Assembly (NCBI GenBank): GCA_033807775.1 | Contig: CM066314.1 | Location: forward strand, 147,983,429 to 148,047,428 | Length of the DNA stretch: 64,000 bases | Direction: 5' to 3' | DNA from: Saussurea involucrata | Lineage: Eukaryota; Streptophyta; Magnoliopsida; Asterales; Asteraceae | In this document: piece after piece, positions 34,363 through 46,150 of the stretch | How positions within the stretch are numbered: position 1 is the first letter of the stretch | Layout of the letters: each line of letters begins with the position of its first letter | The notes under the pieces: generated by a model | Database searches by the model: none | What the model was told of the DNA's origin: nothing | Seen by the model: the letters and a program-made list of their open reading frames with translations, nothing else | Translations under genes and position numbers: made by a program

Positions 34363-35512
34363 ATGTCGACAGAGCCTAGAAGCACTATTAAAAACGAATA
34401 AGATCTCGACAACTTTAGAAGTCTAGCGAGGAATCCTATGGGGATTACCGTAAGCAAGGTTGGTAATGTTAGACCGGAAATGTGCCCCGGGGGGTACATT
34501 ATTATATACGAATACCCGTTCAAAATAGGCTTTCACTGGCCATATTCGCCTTTAGTCAAATAATTTATGTGTGAATTTGATCTTTCGCCGGGGCAACTGA
34601 TGCCCAGTTCTGGCGAGTTATCTTGATCATCGAACGACTTACCTCCAACTGGAATCCACCGATGAATGTGAGGGACCTTCTGACGGCGTATAAGGTCAAG
34701 AATGACCAGTACCGTCGCTATAGCTTGTTTTCAAGGTTCAAGGGTGATCGTACCCTAGTTTTAAATACTGCGGTCAACGGCCGTGGATGGAAGAAGAGGT
34801 ATGTATTCGTACGGGCGTCGACGCTGGACACTGATAGTGACTGGATTAGGGAGGGTTGGAATATGACGGGTGAGCCTTTGATTGTACGTTTTCATGTTAT
34901 TCTGTTGCTCGATTGTTTCTTCGACTAATCTTCTTTTTTATGTATAGATATTAATTTCGATAAGGTAGAGCCGGATGATGTTTCTCGGGCTAAGATCGAA
35001 AAGTTCTTGGAATTTAATACCGAAGACCGGTCGTATGTCACGCGTCATTTGATAGACGAGGACGATGACATCATTTTCTTGAGCGACAGAATGAGGATGG
35101 GTCGAGAGGAGAAAGAAGAAGAGGAGGACTCTGAGAAGACTGAGGAGGAAGAGAAGAGCGAAGATGTAACGTCCCAAAAATTACAAGGAATTTAAATTTT
35201 TTAGAAGTAATTCATTTCATTATAATCAAACCAAAAGTTAACAAATCCCATTACAATAAGAATAAACGTCGTTATTTAAAACCGTCAACAAAGTTTAAGC
35301 AGCGGAAAAGTTATATAATTCAATCCACATTTACTAAAAATCAATTCAAACGATCTTCGCCTTGCGCCCGTGTGTACCGTCACGCCCGACTGCTACTCGC
35401 ACCTGAAAACATAAGATTTTGGGAATGGGTAAGCACGAAGCTTAGTGAATTCAATCCTTACATAGGATCGCAATTATATCAGCATCACCCTTAAACATAC
35501 CAGCACATAAAT

Positions 35513-35915
35513 TTTTTGGAACATCCATCAAGAAAATATATCACGATTAATAATAAATCTTATGCTCCTTGGAACCACCATCAAGAAGGCATAATCACAA
35601 CACATTATACCAATACATATACTCCTTGGAACAACCATCAAGAAGGCATAATCACAACACATTATACCAATACACATACTCCTTGGAACAACCATCAAGA
35701 AGATATATCACGATTAATAATAATCCTTATGCTCCTTGGAACCACCATCAAGAAGACATAATCACAACACATTATACCAATACACATACTCCTTGGAACA
35801 ACCATCAAGAAGTGGCCTTATACTTCTTGGAACAACCCTCAAGAAGATATAATCATAACTCATTATACAAACGCATATACCTCTTGGAACATCCATCAAG
35901 AAGTACATCAATCAC
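35513..35915. repeat. Minisatellite in the H LTR
   Basis: About eight copies of a 50-65 bp unit marked by CTTGGAACAACCATCAAGAAG, alternating with CACAACACATTATACCAATA or ATATATCACGATTAATAATA. The marker itself can pair CTTGG with CCATCAAG. The same array is at 41820-42222. ORFs across it are by-products of the unit length. Confidence 0.85.
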
Positions 35916-37216
35916 AGTTCAATATATACACACAAATATATATATTCCACACCACAATAATATCAACAAACAATCATAATCAACACACTCGAACTATAGC
36001 AACACGAATATAATCCCCATCCTATATAGTGAGAGAACTCACCTCAAACGCAAAGCTTATGACCTCAACCGCAACACGAACCGGCCAATACCAGTTCACC
36101 TTTTTCCACCTAAATAAGCGTTAACAATTGTCAAAGTGACGCCCCAAACAAAAGCCACGACTACTAACTTTAAAAACACATTTCCAGTTTTTACTCTCAA
36201 CACACAGGTCTGTTCGGGACCTGTTTAACCCCTTATAAACTAATTAAACTAGAAATATTTTTTCATAATCACAAAGTACCATGTCTTAGGGTTCCAGGGA
36301 CATATCGCACGCGCTCTAACGATTTTTCTACAATTAACTATGGATTTTACAAAACCGGCTTGCTGCACAGTGAAAAACAGGACCTTTCAGTACAAAACAG
36401 CAGTTTGACACTAGCTATGGTCCGAACTGGTTTTTCCGCAAAACATAAGAAACTTACTAGACTCAGAATGGGAGCTTTTGGCACTGGTTTCACCCGAATA
36501 AGACGTTCCTATAAAAAGTTATGGCTTTCGCAAAACAGAGGCAGAAACTATGACTTTTTTTTTTAAAACGGAACGCGAAACTGTCAATTCCAGACCTGCT
36601 GTATAAACAGCCAATTTATGCCTAGCTAGAGGCCGAACCGGACTTCCGCTAAAACACGAAAAGTGTGCCCGGCACAGAATGTGAACCGTGGGCACCGGAT
36701 TCGCCTCAATCCGAGCTACGACGGAAAAGTTATGGCCGTCGCAAAACAGTGGCAGTCAAACGTTTTCACATGAAATGACAAATATTGTTTATAAACCCAT
36801 TAAGCCAAAGCTAAACCCAAACAGACCCGAACAGCCTACAAGCTTACTGGAAAGGGCTATACTACGCTGGACAACAACCGAGCACTACCCACTGCCGCCT
36901 CCGGCGGTGGTGGTGGTTGGCGGCGGCGACGGTGGTTACGGTAACACCCTCCGGCGGAACCTCCCAACATCCACCGAAACGACACACCCGCAACCTCACC
37001 CCGCACACACCCGCGCCTGCACATACCTGCACCCACCCCTCTGCCGCCACCTCGGCGGCGTGCAGCGGCAGCCCCACCGCCGGCAACCGTGGCTGTGGCG
37101 GTGGTGGCGGCGGTTCACGGCAGAAAATGGCAAATGACACTAACGAGAAGGGAAATACACTTACCTCGACGAACCCTTCGTCCTCCTCTTTTCCGGCAGC
37201 AAAACGATGGCGTTAG

Positions 37217-37345
37217 TCTCCTCTCTCCGGCGAGCCCTCTCTCTCTCCGGCGAGCCCTCTCTCTCTCTCTCTCCGGCGACTCTCTCTCTCTCTCTCTCGG
37301 CTCTCTCTCCCTCTCGGCTCTTCTCTCTCTCGGCTCGTCTCTCTT
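37217..37345. repeat. CT-rich simple repeat in the H 3' LTR
   Basis: Alternating (CT)n runs and CCGGCGA or CGGCT units. The counterpart at 43620-43720 has fewer units, so unit number varies between two otherwise near-identical LTRs. Confidence 0.85.
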
Positions 37346-40300
37346 TTTCCGGCCGAACACCACAAGGGAAGGGGGGAGCCGTAGGGTTTCTCTCCTTTCT
37401 CCCTTGCTACTCACGAAAACAAACTCCCTAAACAACATGGATACGGTTTTTGGGTTGCATGGGCCGAACACCACACAAGTTTGGCCCTTTTACACATTTA
37501 GCCCCTCAACTACATCCTTCTAGCAAACTAACCAACGTTTTTGATATATTTGACTATAAGGTCCATTTCGTCTAACCCCGTTAACGGAATCCACGATAAA
37601 TAAAACTTAAAAGAAAAGGATTAATAAAACGAAATTACATACCGGGACACGGGCTTTACAACTCTCCCCCACTTGGATTAGACTTCGTCCTCGAAGTCTA
37701 GACCGGCGAATAACTCGGAATAGTTCTCGCGCATCTCCTTCAAGGACACTGAAATTATGATCGGAAGAACACTCCAACAACTGGATTCATTCCTAGTCAA
37801 ACGACTCCGGTTGCCTCCCAATCTTAGATGTTTCATACATCCCGATTCAACTTTCAAGCTCTAACCATTCTAAAGGTGCTCACCAATATACCCTACAGGA
37901 TACTCAGATTCGATCATACTTACCAATAACTGTCGATTAACTTCCACGAGTTCTAAAAGGCTCCCAAAACTTACCTTACACGCACCATCAAACCAGTAAA
38001 TTTATAATCACCCACGAAGGTCATTCCACCACAACCATTCATCAGAAGTAGGCATCTCAGGGTTACTACTACCATCACCATAATTATTGTAAAAATCGGC
38101 TACAAATCTCCGATTACACTAAAGGTGTTTGGCCTCAAGCCCAAAAGTCGACACCTAAACATACTACTTACTTCAAAAAGGTTACTGCGCATTTATTCTC
38201 TTAATTACAAAGGGCATCATTCCCTTAACTGACACTATTCGGCCTACATTACTAACACGCGTGGAATACCCAACCTTCCACCGTCTACTTATCCTCCACA
38301 CTCGCTCTACGAAGCCTAGTTACACCGTATCAAGATACACCTTAACGTCTACCTCCCAGGTACGTCTCAAGGCCCGACACATCGGAACTACCTCTCAGGT
38401 AAGTGCCCAAGACTATATCCTCCCAGTGCCTACTGGAAAGTCAAGGTCATAACACATGAATACCGGGGTCCCACCCCGAAATACTCAACCGACCATTAAC
38501 AACGACCGACTGACATGACCAAGGATCCCATGCAAAACAGTCTACCAACAACATGCCTATTCCGGGATGACTCACTCACCCAAACATGTAAATACGCAAC
38601 GCGCAATAAGTGCAAAACTGTGCAACAAAACAACCCATCAACAAAACTCCACATCGAGCCATTAAAAACCATGCAATTGACCCATGACTATCTCAAAGTC
38701 AAAACCGAGCAAAATGCTCCACGCTTGCTAGACCCATAAGTCGGTCAAAAACGCGTTTAAATAAAGTTTAAGCAAGCAATACTCTTAAATAACATTAGTC
38801 CCAAACTCGACACGGGTTAAACAAAAGAGTTTTCCAAAAGGACTCACACTCTTAAAAATTCTCAAAATGACACATAACACTTATAAGCGCACTTCCCAAA
38901 TGGTTTACAAAATCATTTACAAAATATTTTCAACGTCAAGATTTTTCCTTTCAAAAAGACCGTAAGCAATAAAACTAATATTACCAGGTCGGTAGTTACG
39001 CAAAAATGGACACGCTCGTCCCACATATGAAAATCATGTTGAAAATCATTTCATTGCAGCTTAGTTTACTCACAAAACGTAAGCGAAATAAATAATTTCT
39101 TTGAAAATGAACTGTCACGGTTCTATTATGAATTGACTCATGACATGTATTTAAAGTAACCGCTCGACCTTACACCGGGTGCGACAAAAGTGTGCACATA
39201 ATTTCAAAATCAGTTCCACGACATTTGACCCCAAAATTCCTCTTTTCAACATAAAATGTCGTGGCACAGGGTTCACCAACAAATCTTACGCGCGTCGGCT
39301 AGTCATACAAAACGATGAAACGGTTTACAAATATATTTTTGTTAAAACACAACTGTCTCGTGTAAGTTTCAAACTTAAAGATAAAAACCAATCCGTTTCC
39401 ATCATTTGAAAATATCGACTAAAACCTCATAAAATGTCAAAAGGTGGGGTTCTTTAAATTGATTTCCAAGATTTCCCCAATGGTCACATAAACAAATAAG
39501 ATATGCACCTCGTGAAATTAAACCCACACGACTCAAAATGCCGTAAAACAAAACTTATTTTAACCAAATCACTCAAATAGCTTTATACAGACATCGTGGA
39601 ATGTAACTTTCCGTCTCAACTCTAACATATGTGGAGGAGTTCCAATGTTAAAGTCACAAGCCGTAGTCACTTGCCCAACATTTTAAGCACCACAAAACAC
39701 GGATATCGTCATACCCGAAAGAACCGTTGGAAAAATAACGAAATGAGGCAAATTCTAACAAAGTTTGTACTCCTGTGATAAAACGATTTCATACACTTTC
39801 AAAACCATATTTCAAAATCTTGTGTGTGTGCTGAACATTTCCCAAAATTCCAAAACACCATCCATAAAATGATTTGAAACACAAGAATTTGTTAATGCAA
39901 TCTATTTCAAAATCAAACTTTGTGCATGACTTAGTCGGCATTCTACGCCTCGACTCCTACTCCTCCAAATCTCTCCGGTCCACTAACGTCATCCGGACAT
40001 TTAAACCTCTTAGGCAAGTTGGGAAATTATGTCAAATAATCCCTACGATTTTTCCTCAAATCAAAGTCGGCTCTCTAAGCCCATGATTCTAGCACAATCA
40101 TCCATCTTGGCCCGACACAAACATCATCCTCACCGTCACTCCAATTGATTAATACTAGAATCGTCCTTTTATTCCAACGACTACTAATTTATAACCTTCG
40201 TCACTACCCCAGCGATCATCCCATCGAAGCAAATCAAGTACACACCTGTACTAGTAGGTTTACTATAGTCGTTCCTCCTTGTGATGGCTATTCTGGGTAG

Positions 40301-40562
40301 ATATTACAACGAGTTATTAGCACATAATAACTTGCACTAACAACGCTCACGCTCAACTCCTTGGATTCCTCGTGATTTTCCCGACTCGAGCATTGATCCT
40401 GTGTTTCCGATAGTAGGAGCTCTACTACTACCTTCCACACCTATCATCACTCGTTCCGAGTTCCATCCGATGGGTCCAAGTAGTTTCTCGCCGATAACTA
40501 CACACATATGCCCGCACCGGCATATGTACACACTCTTACTAGCTCCCTAGGAATAATCATAA

Positions 40563-41275
40563 TACCCCACTACCCTTGCTAGGGCGGAATCCCCCACTAA
40601 CCCTGACGAGTCGCCTCGTAAACGCACAGTCATATACAGTGGAAACCAGATAGACATTCGAATATAAGATTCTATCCTACAACGGTTGGACTCAAACAAG
40701 AGCTGCGCAATAGAACTAAATCCAACATTCTAAGGCTATTCGGTTCCTACCGCATACAACCTATAGTGCATTCACTTAACACCCTATCAAGGTTGGCATA
40801 ACCTCCTATTAAGAAGCAACAAACATGCAGTACAGTGTAATAAGCACCAAGCAATCTAGCATACATACTTCTATGTTCTAGAAAGCAATCTAGCATACGT
40901 ACTCATATGTAAACGCTATTCCCATCTCACTAGGAACTTCATCTCATCCCACTACCCTTGCTACAACGGAATCCCTATTAGCCATAACGAGTTGCCTCGC
41001 GAATACCTAGTCGCATGCAGCGGGAATCAAATAGACGTTCGAATACAAGATTCTATCCTAGAACGGTTGGACTCAAACAAGAGCTGCGCAATAGAACTAA
41101 ATCAAATATTCTAAGGCTATATGATTCTTACTGCATACAACCTATAGGGCCTTCACTTAACAACCTACTATAACTAGCATTGATTCCTAATAGCAAGCAA
41201 TCATCATACAGTACAGTGTAAACAACATAGGCAATCTAGCATGCATACCCTATGATCTAGAAAGCGATAAATACA
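40563..41275. repeat. Tandem duplication in the H internal region
   Basis: Two copies of about 390 and 320 bp: from CCCACTACCCTTGCTA (40566) and CCCACTACCCTTGCTA (40957). Both share AGATTCTATCCTA and GGTTGGACTCAAACAAGAGC and end with CAATCTAGCAT. Divergence is moderate, so the duplication is older than the insertion of H. Confidence 0.8.
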
Positions 41276-41457
41276 CTAAGTATTGTACCTTCCCACATAG
41301 CGTCGGCTGACTGTACACACTGCGCCCTCGATCACCGTTTCCCAAACGGGGTTTCCTTTTTCCTTTATTCTCAAAGATTTTAGTAAAAGAGTTTAAAACT
41401 TCATAGCCGCAACTTGAGACCAAACACACCGAGATGTGTTTGATTCACTCAAGCTGT

Positions 41458-41469
41458 GCTCTGATACCA
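41458..41469 (-). other. Element H primer binding site, initiator tRNA-Met type
   Basis: The minus strand reads TGGTATCAGAGC three bases inside the 5' LTR end (41473), complementary to the 3' end of initiator tRNA-Met. Confidence 0.9.
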
Positions 41470-41819
41470 AGTTGTAACGTCCCAAAAATTACAAGGAATT
41501 TAAAATTTTTAGAAGTAATTCATTTCATTATATTCAAACCAAAAGTTAACAAATCCCATTACAATAAGAATAAACGTCGTTATTTAAAACCGTCAACAAA
41601 GTTTAAGCAGCGGAAAAGTTATATAATTCAATCCACATTTACTAAAAATCAATTCAAACGATCTTCGCCTTGCGCCCGTGTGTACCGTCACGCCCGACTG
41701 CTACTCGCACCTGAAACATAAGATTTTGGGAAGGGGTAAGCATGAAGCTTAGTGAATTCAATCCTTACATAGGATCGCAATTATATCAGCATCACCCTTA
41801 AACATACCAGCACATAAAT

Positions 41820-42222
41820 TTCTTGGAACATCCATCAAGAAAATATATCACGATTAATAATAAATCTTATGCTCCTTGGAACCACCATCAAGAAGGCATA
41901 ATCACAACACATTATACCAATACATATACTCCTTGGAACAACCATCAAGAAGGCATAATCACAACACATTATACCAATACACATACTCCTTGGAACAACC
42001 ATCAAGAAGATATATCACGATTAATAATAATCCTTATGCTCCTTGGAACCACCATCAAGAAGACATAATCACAACACATTATACCAATACACATACTCCT
42101 TGGAACAACCATCAAGAAGTGGCCTTATACTTCTTGGAACAACCCTCAAGAAGATATAATCATAACTCATTATACAAACGCATATACCTCTTGGAACATC
42201 CATCAAGAAGTACATCAATCAC
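41820..42222. repeat. Minisatellite in the H 5' LTR
   Basis: Same array as 35513-35915, with the same number and order of units, as expected for LTRs copied from one template. Confidence 0.85.
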
Positions 42223-43090
42223 AGTTCAATATATACACACAAATATATATATTCCACACCACAATAATATCAACAAACAATCATAATCAACACACTCGAA
42301 CTATAGCAACACGAATATAATCCCCATCCTATATAGTGAGAGAACTCACCTCAAACGCAAAGCTTATGACCTCAACCGCAACACGAACCGGCCAACACCA
42401 GTTCACCTTTTTTCACCTAAATAAGCGTTAACAATTGTCAAAGTGACGCCCCAAACCAAAGCCACGACTACTAACTTTAAAAACACATTTCCAGATTTTA
42501 CTCTCAACACACAGGTCTGTTCGGGACCTGTTTAACCCCTTATAAACTAATTAAACTAGAAATATTTTTTCATAATCACAAAGTACCATGTCTTAGGGTT
42601 CCAGGGACATATCGCACGCGCTCTAACGATTTTTCTACAATTAACTATGGATTTTACAAAACCGGCTTGCTGCACAGTGAAAAACAGGACCTTTCAGTAC
42701 AAAACAGCAGTTTGACACTAGCTATGTTCCGAACTGGTTTTTCCGCAAAACATAAGAAACTTACTAGACTCAGAATGGGAGCTTTTGGCACTGGTTTCAC
42801 CCCAATAAGACGTTCCTATAAAAAGTTATGGCTTTCGCAAAACAGAGGCAGAAACTATGACTTTTTTTTTTAAAACGGAACGCGAAACTGTCAATTCCGG
42901 ACCTGCTGTATAAACAGCCAATTTATGCCTAGCTAGAGGCCGAACCGGACTTCCGCTAAAACACGAAAAGTGTGCCCGGCACAGAATGTGAACCGTGGAC
43001 ACCGGATTCGCCTCAATCCGAGCTACGACGGAAAAGTTATGGCCGTCGCAAAACAGTGCCAGTCAAACGTTTTCACATGAAATGACAAAT

Positions 43091-43182
43091 ATTTTTTTTT
43101 TGATAAGGTTCATCTAGGCTTTGCCTAGACTATATCCTTGGCAATTTGGAAACAAACATACAAAGCGGCCGTCAGATAAGGT
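43091..43182. other. LTR-specific 85-bp block with a hairpin
   Basis: Absent from the other H LTR (compare 36783-36790). It starts with a T run and contains TCTAGGCTTTGCCTAGA, a perfect seven-base inverted repeat. GATAAGGTT occurs near both ends. A clean target duplication is not visible. Confidence 0.7.
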
Positions 43183-45328
43183 TTATAAACCCATTAAGCC
43201 AAAGCTTAACCCAAACAGACCCGAACAGCCTACAAGCTTACTGGAAAGGGCTATACTACGCTGGACAACAACCGAGCACTACCCACTGCCGCCTCCGGCG
43301 GTGGTGGTGGTTGGCGGCGGCGACGGTGGTTACGGTAACACCCTCCGGCGGAACCTCCCAACATCCACCGAAACGACACACCCGCAACCTCACCCCGCAC
43401 ACACCCGCGCCTGCACACACCTGCACCCACCCCTCTGCCGCCACCCCGGCGGCGCGCAGCGGCAGCCCCACCGCCGGCAACCGTGGCTGCGGTGGTGGTG
43501 GTGGCGGTTCACGGCAGAAAATGGCAAATGACACTAACGAGAAGGGAAATACACTTACCTCGACGAACCCTTCTTCCTCCTCTTTTCCGGCAGCAAAACG
43601 ATGGCGTTAGTCTCCTCTCTCCGGTGAGCCCTCTCTCTCTCCGGCGACCCCTCTCTCTCTCCGGCGACTCTCTCTCTCTCTCTCTCTCGGCTCTCTCTCC
43701 CTCTCGGCTCTTCTCTCTTTTTCCGGCCGAACACCACAAGGGAAGGGGGGGAGCCGTAGGGTTTCTCTCCTTTCTCCCTTGCTACTCACGAAAACAAACT
43801 CCCTAAACAACATGGATACGGTTTTTGGGTTGCATGGGCCGAACACCACACAAGTTTGGCCCTTTTACACATTTAGCCCCTCAACTACATCCTTCTAGCA
43901 AACTAACCAACGTTTTTGATATATTTGACTATAAGGTCCATTTCGTCTAACCCCGTTAACGGAATCCATGATAAATAAAACTTAAAAGAAAAGGATTAAT
44001 AAAACGAAATTACATGTCGGGACACGGGCTTTACAGAAGAACCAGAGGTAGAGATAATTAGTAAGTATCCTTTTGTCTTCTTTTCGCTTGACCTGGTCTT
44101 TCTCTGTTCTGAATCGTCTAACTTCTTTCTTTTACCGGTCAGGTGAATCTCAAGCACAGGTGACGTCTTCTGTTGCTAGGAAGATGGCCCAAGTCGAAGT
44201 AGCTCGCGAGGCGAGGGAGAAGGACGTTTCGACAACTAGGTCGGGAGTCCTGAAGAGAAAAGAGGTTCCGACAGCCGGGTCGGGCCTCTTAAAGAGGACA
44301 AAGGTGTCCGTTCTGAGGGAACCGTCTTTGAAGATGGGTAACCCATTGAGGGTTGCCTTGTCCAGGAAGGCGAAGGCATCGGTTGCGACCGGCGCGGAAT
44401 CTGTGGATACTGCGCAACTGGCGATGATGTCTCCTGTCGTCCTATCCGGCCCTTCATCGGCCGACTGGGGCAAAGGCGCGCAGAAGTGACCTTTGGGGGA
44501 AACGACGGTCAACTTTACGCTGCCGTCGGGTTTTCTGGACGACAATGTCTTGGACGAGACGAAGTTGTTCCCCCATTTGGAAAATATTTGCTTCCGTCTT
44601 TCAGGGAGCGTTTTGACGGGTTTTCTTTCGAGAAGAAAGAGTTCCATACAGCTGGACTCTTATTTTTGTTAAGCCTTTCTTTCAAAACTTGTCGTTTGTC
44701 GTTGTTTACTAATGCTGCTCATATTATGATTCTTCAGGCGTTCCAAGCTTCCCTGGCATTGCATGCCGAAACGACGAATATAGAGGTTTCAACGGCTTCT
44801 GTTACCAAAGATGAAGATGCAGCGCTAGCTAAAGAGAAAGCTGCTTTGGAACATGAAGAAGCGATGTCAGCGCGCCTTGACCATGCTCTGGGCGAATTGG
44901 ATGCCCTCAGTCATACAAGAGACGAGATAAACTCGCGTTTGAAGGAGTCCCTGACTTTGATGCACGACCAGAGAGAGGAGCTGGAGGGGATGAAGGAATC
45001 CGTAACTGCGAAGAGGAAGGAAGTCGAGGGAATCAAGGCTAAGGTGATAAGTTTGAAGAAGGAGTCTGATGAGTTGAAGGAAGAAAATAAGTCTTTCCTT
45101 TGTTACGCTCAACTTACTGCGCGTGCGGCAATTATGCGACGTCACCTGCAGGGTAAGGATCCTTTGGCTTCAGCGTCAGATGAGTTGCGTCTCTTTTATG
45201 AGAGAGTCGGGACCGAGAGAGATCTTGACTTGGATGACCAGAGGCAGGTCGAAGAGGAGGCGGTTAGTGAGGGTTTTCAAGATGAGGTATCGGACAAGGT
45301 CGTGATCGATGCTCCTCCACAACCTTAG

Positions 45329-46150
45329 AAAAAATGTATTTGTTTGTTCATGCTGCTCGACCGTTAGTGGTCGATTATGTATTCAATGGCTTATATAATG
45401 AACGCAACTTTTGCTTATGCTTTATCCAAACCATGTTTAATTATGAATTTGAACATAGGACACACAGGAAATCATGCGACTGAGGCATACATTGTAATAC
45501 GATGATAAGAACGTAAAACAAATATAAAAACACGCGATTAAAGCATCCATTCAGTGTATGAAAGTTAAGAAACTTAGGGATAAAGTCGTTTAGACTCTAT
45601 GATCGTACGACCGGATCGTACAGCGAGTTTGTGTCGTATGCCCCTGTGGAGAAATGATCAAGTTAGAGACCTGATTGTTTATGTCGTTCGACCTTGCGAT
45701 ATTAAAGTCATACAGTAGACTTAATGATTACTGTCGTGCGACTTTGCGATAATCTGTCGTGCGATTCTGCGATAAAACGATGTCGGGGGTTGGTCGTTGG
45801 CAAGCCAACGACCCTCCGATGCTTAAGGCAGTAAATGTTTTGCGAGAAAAAATCGTATGAGAAAGAGTTAGAGAACGTACCATTTCAGACTCTCTCTATT
45901 TGCCCCTGTCATTTATTACCGTACTCTTTTTAGGAGGAAAAGATAGGTTTTAAATGACAGAATGACACGGAGAAATATTGTCCTGTGGTCGACTATGTTA
46001 TCGTGCGACGAGGCACCATAGTCGATTTATCCCTATGGAAAAGATATTGTTAATTTAGGGATAGAAAAATGAACCTGTCGAGAGCTTGATCTTACGACTT
46101 CAGTTTATTTTCTCTTTTGATCTCCTGGATTCCCCATGGCGTAGGGAATT
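45329..46150 (-). other. Element F convergent spacer with two hairpins
   Basis: TCGACC (45357-45362) pairs with GGTCGA (45369-45374). GGTCGTTGG (45792-45800) pairs with CCAACGACC (45805-45813). Between them GTCGTGCGACTTTGCGATAA and GTCGTGCGATTCTGCGATAA lie in tandem (45734-45778). No coding sequence. Confidence 0.75.

Larger units (their letters stand above)
35165..37660 (-). repeat. Element H 3' LTR
   Basis: 2496 bp, nearly identical to 41473-44035 except for an 85-bp block missing here and small changes in CT-rich runs. It includes the minisatellite at 35513-35915, a TATA-like TATATAG at 36028-36022 and a GC-rich part with (CT)n runs at 36880-37350. Confidence 0.94.
37661..41472 (-). other. 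Element H internal non-coding region
   Basis: The polypurine tract is on the minus strand next to 37661 (CCAAGTGGGGGAGAGT, 37676-37661). GACTTCGTCCTCGAAGTC (37683-37700) is a near-perfect palindrome close to it. The rest is AT-rich without gag, RT or integrase motifs that I can find on either strand, apart from the internal duplication at 40563-41275. Confidence 0.75.
35165..44035 (-). mobile_element. Element H: large non-coding LTR element (LARD-like, Tekay-like ends)
   Basis: Two LTRs (35165-37660 and 41473-44035) begin TGTAACG and end TTTACA. The target duplication GAAGA is exact (35160-35164 and 44036-44040), inside exon 2 of the F antisense gene. The tRNA-Met type primer site (41469-41458) and polypurine tract (37676-37661) set the orientation as minus. 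The 3.8-kb internal region has no ORF above about 95 codons and no recognisable gag or pol motif, so it must have been mobilised by an autonomous relative. Attribution to Tekay/Del rests on terminal features and is moderate. Confidence 0.9.
41473..44035 (-). repeat. Element H 5' LTR
   Basis: 2563 bp, TGTAACG to TTTACA. It matches 35165-37660 closely and is longer because of the block at 43091-43182. Target duplication GAAGA follows at 44036-44040. A TATA-like TATATAG is at 42335-42329. Confidence 0.94.
34363..45328 (+). pseudogene. Antisense four-exon gene of element F, split by H
   Basis: Exons: 34363-34869; exon 2 34948-35164 resuming at 44041-44060 after H; exon 3 from 44143 to about 44667; exon 4 44738-45328. 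Most exons end at GT-AG sites, but the donor after exon 3 has lost its GTAAGT form. The protein has the Transposase_28-like start (MCPGGYIIIYEYPFKIGFHW), an acidic Glu-rich exon 2, a basic exon 3, the VLDETKLFPHLEKYLLPSF block and a coiled-coil exon 4 (281 codons open from 44486). Stops near 34399 and 34561, frameshifts near 34610 and 44500, and the insertion of H make it non-functional. Its stop is 29 bases before the TCGACC/GGTCGA inverted repeat. Confidence 0.8.

Noticed and set aside
35513..35915. CRISPR-like array
   Set aside because: Tandem units in a plant LTR with similar, not unique, spacers; duplicated in the other LTR; no cas genes.
36862..37216. Pro/His/Gly-rich ORFs in the H LTRs
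   Set aside because: Overlapping ORFs on both strands of a GC-rich stretch within an LTR, without any family similarity.
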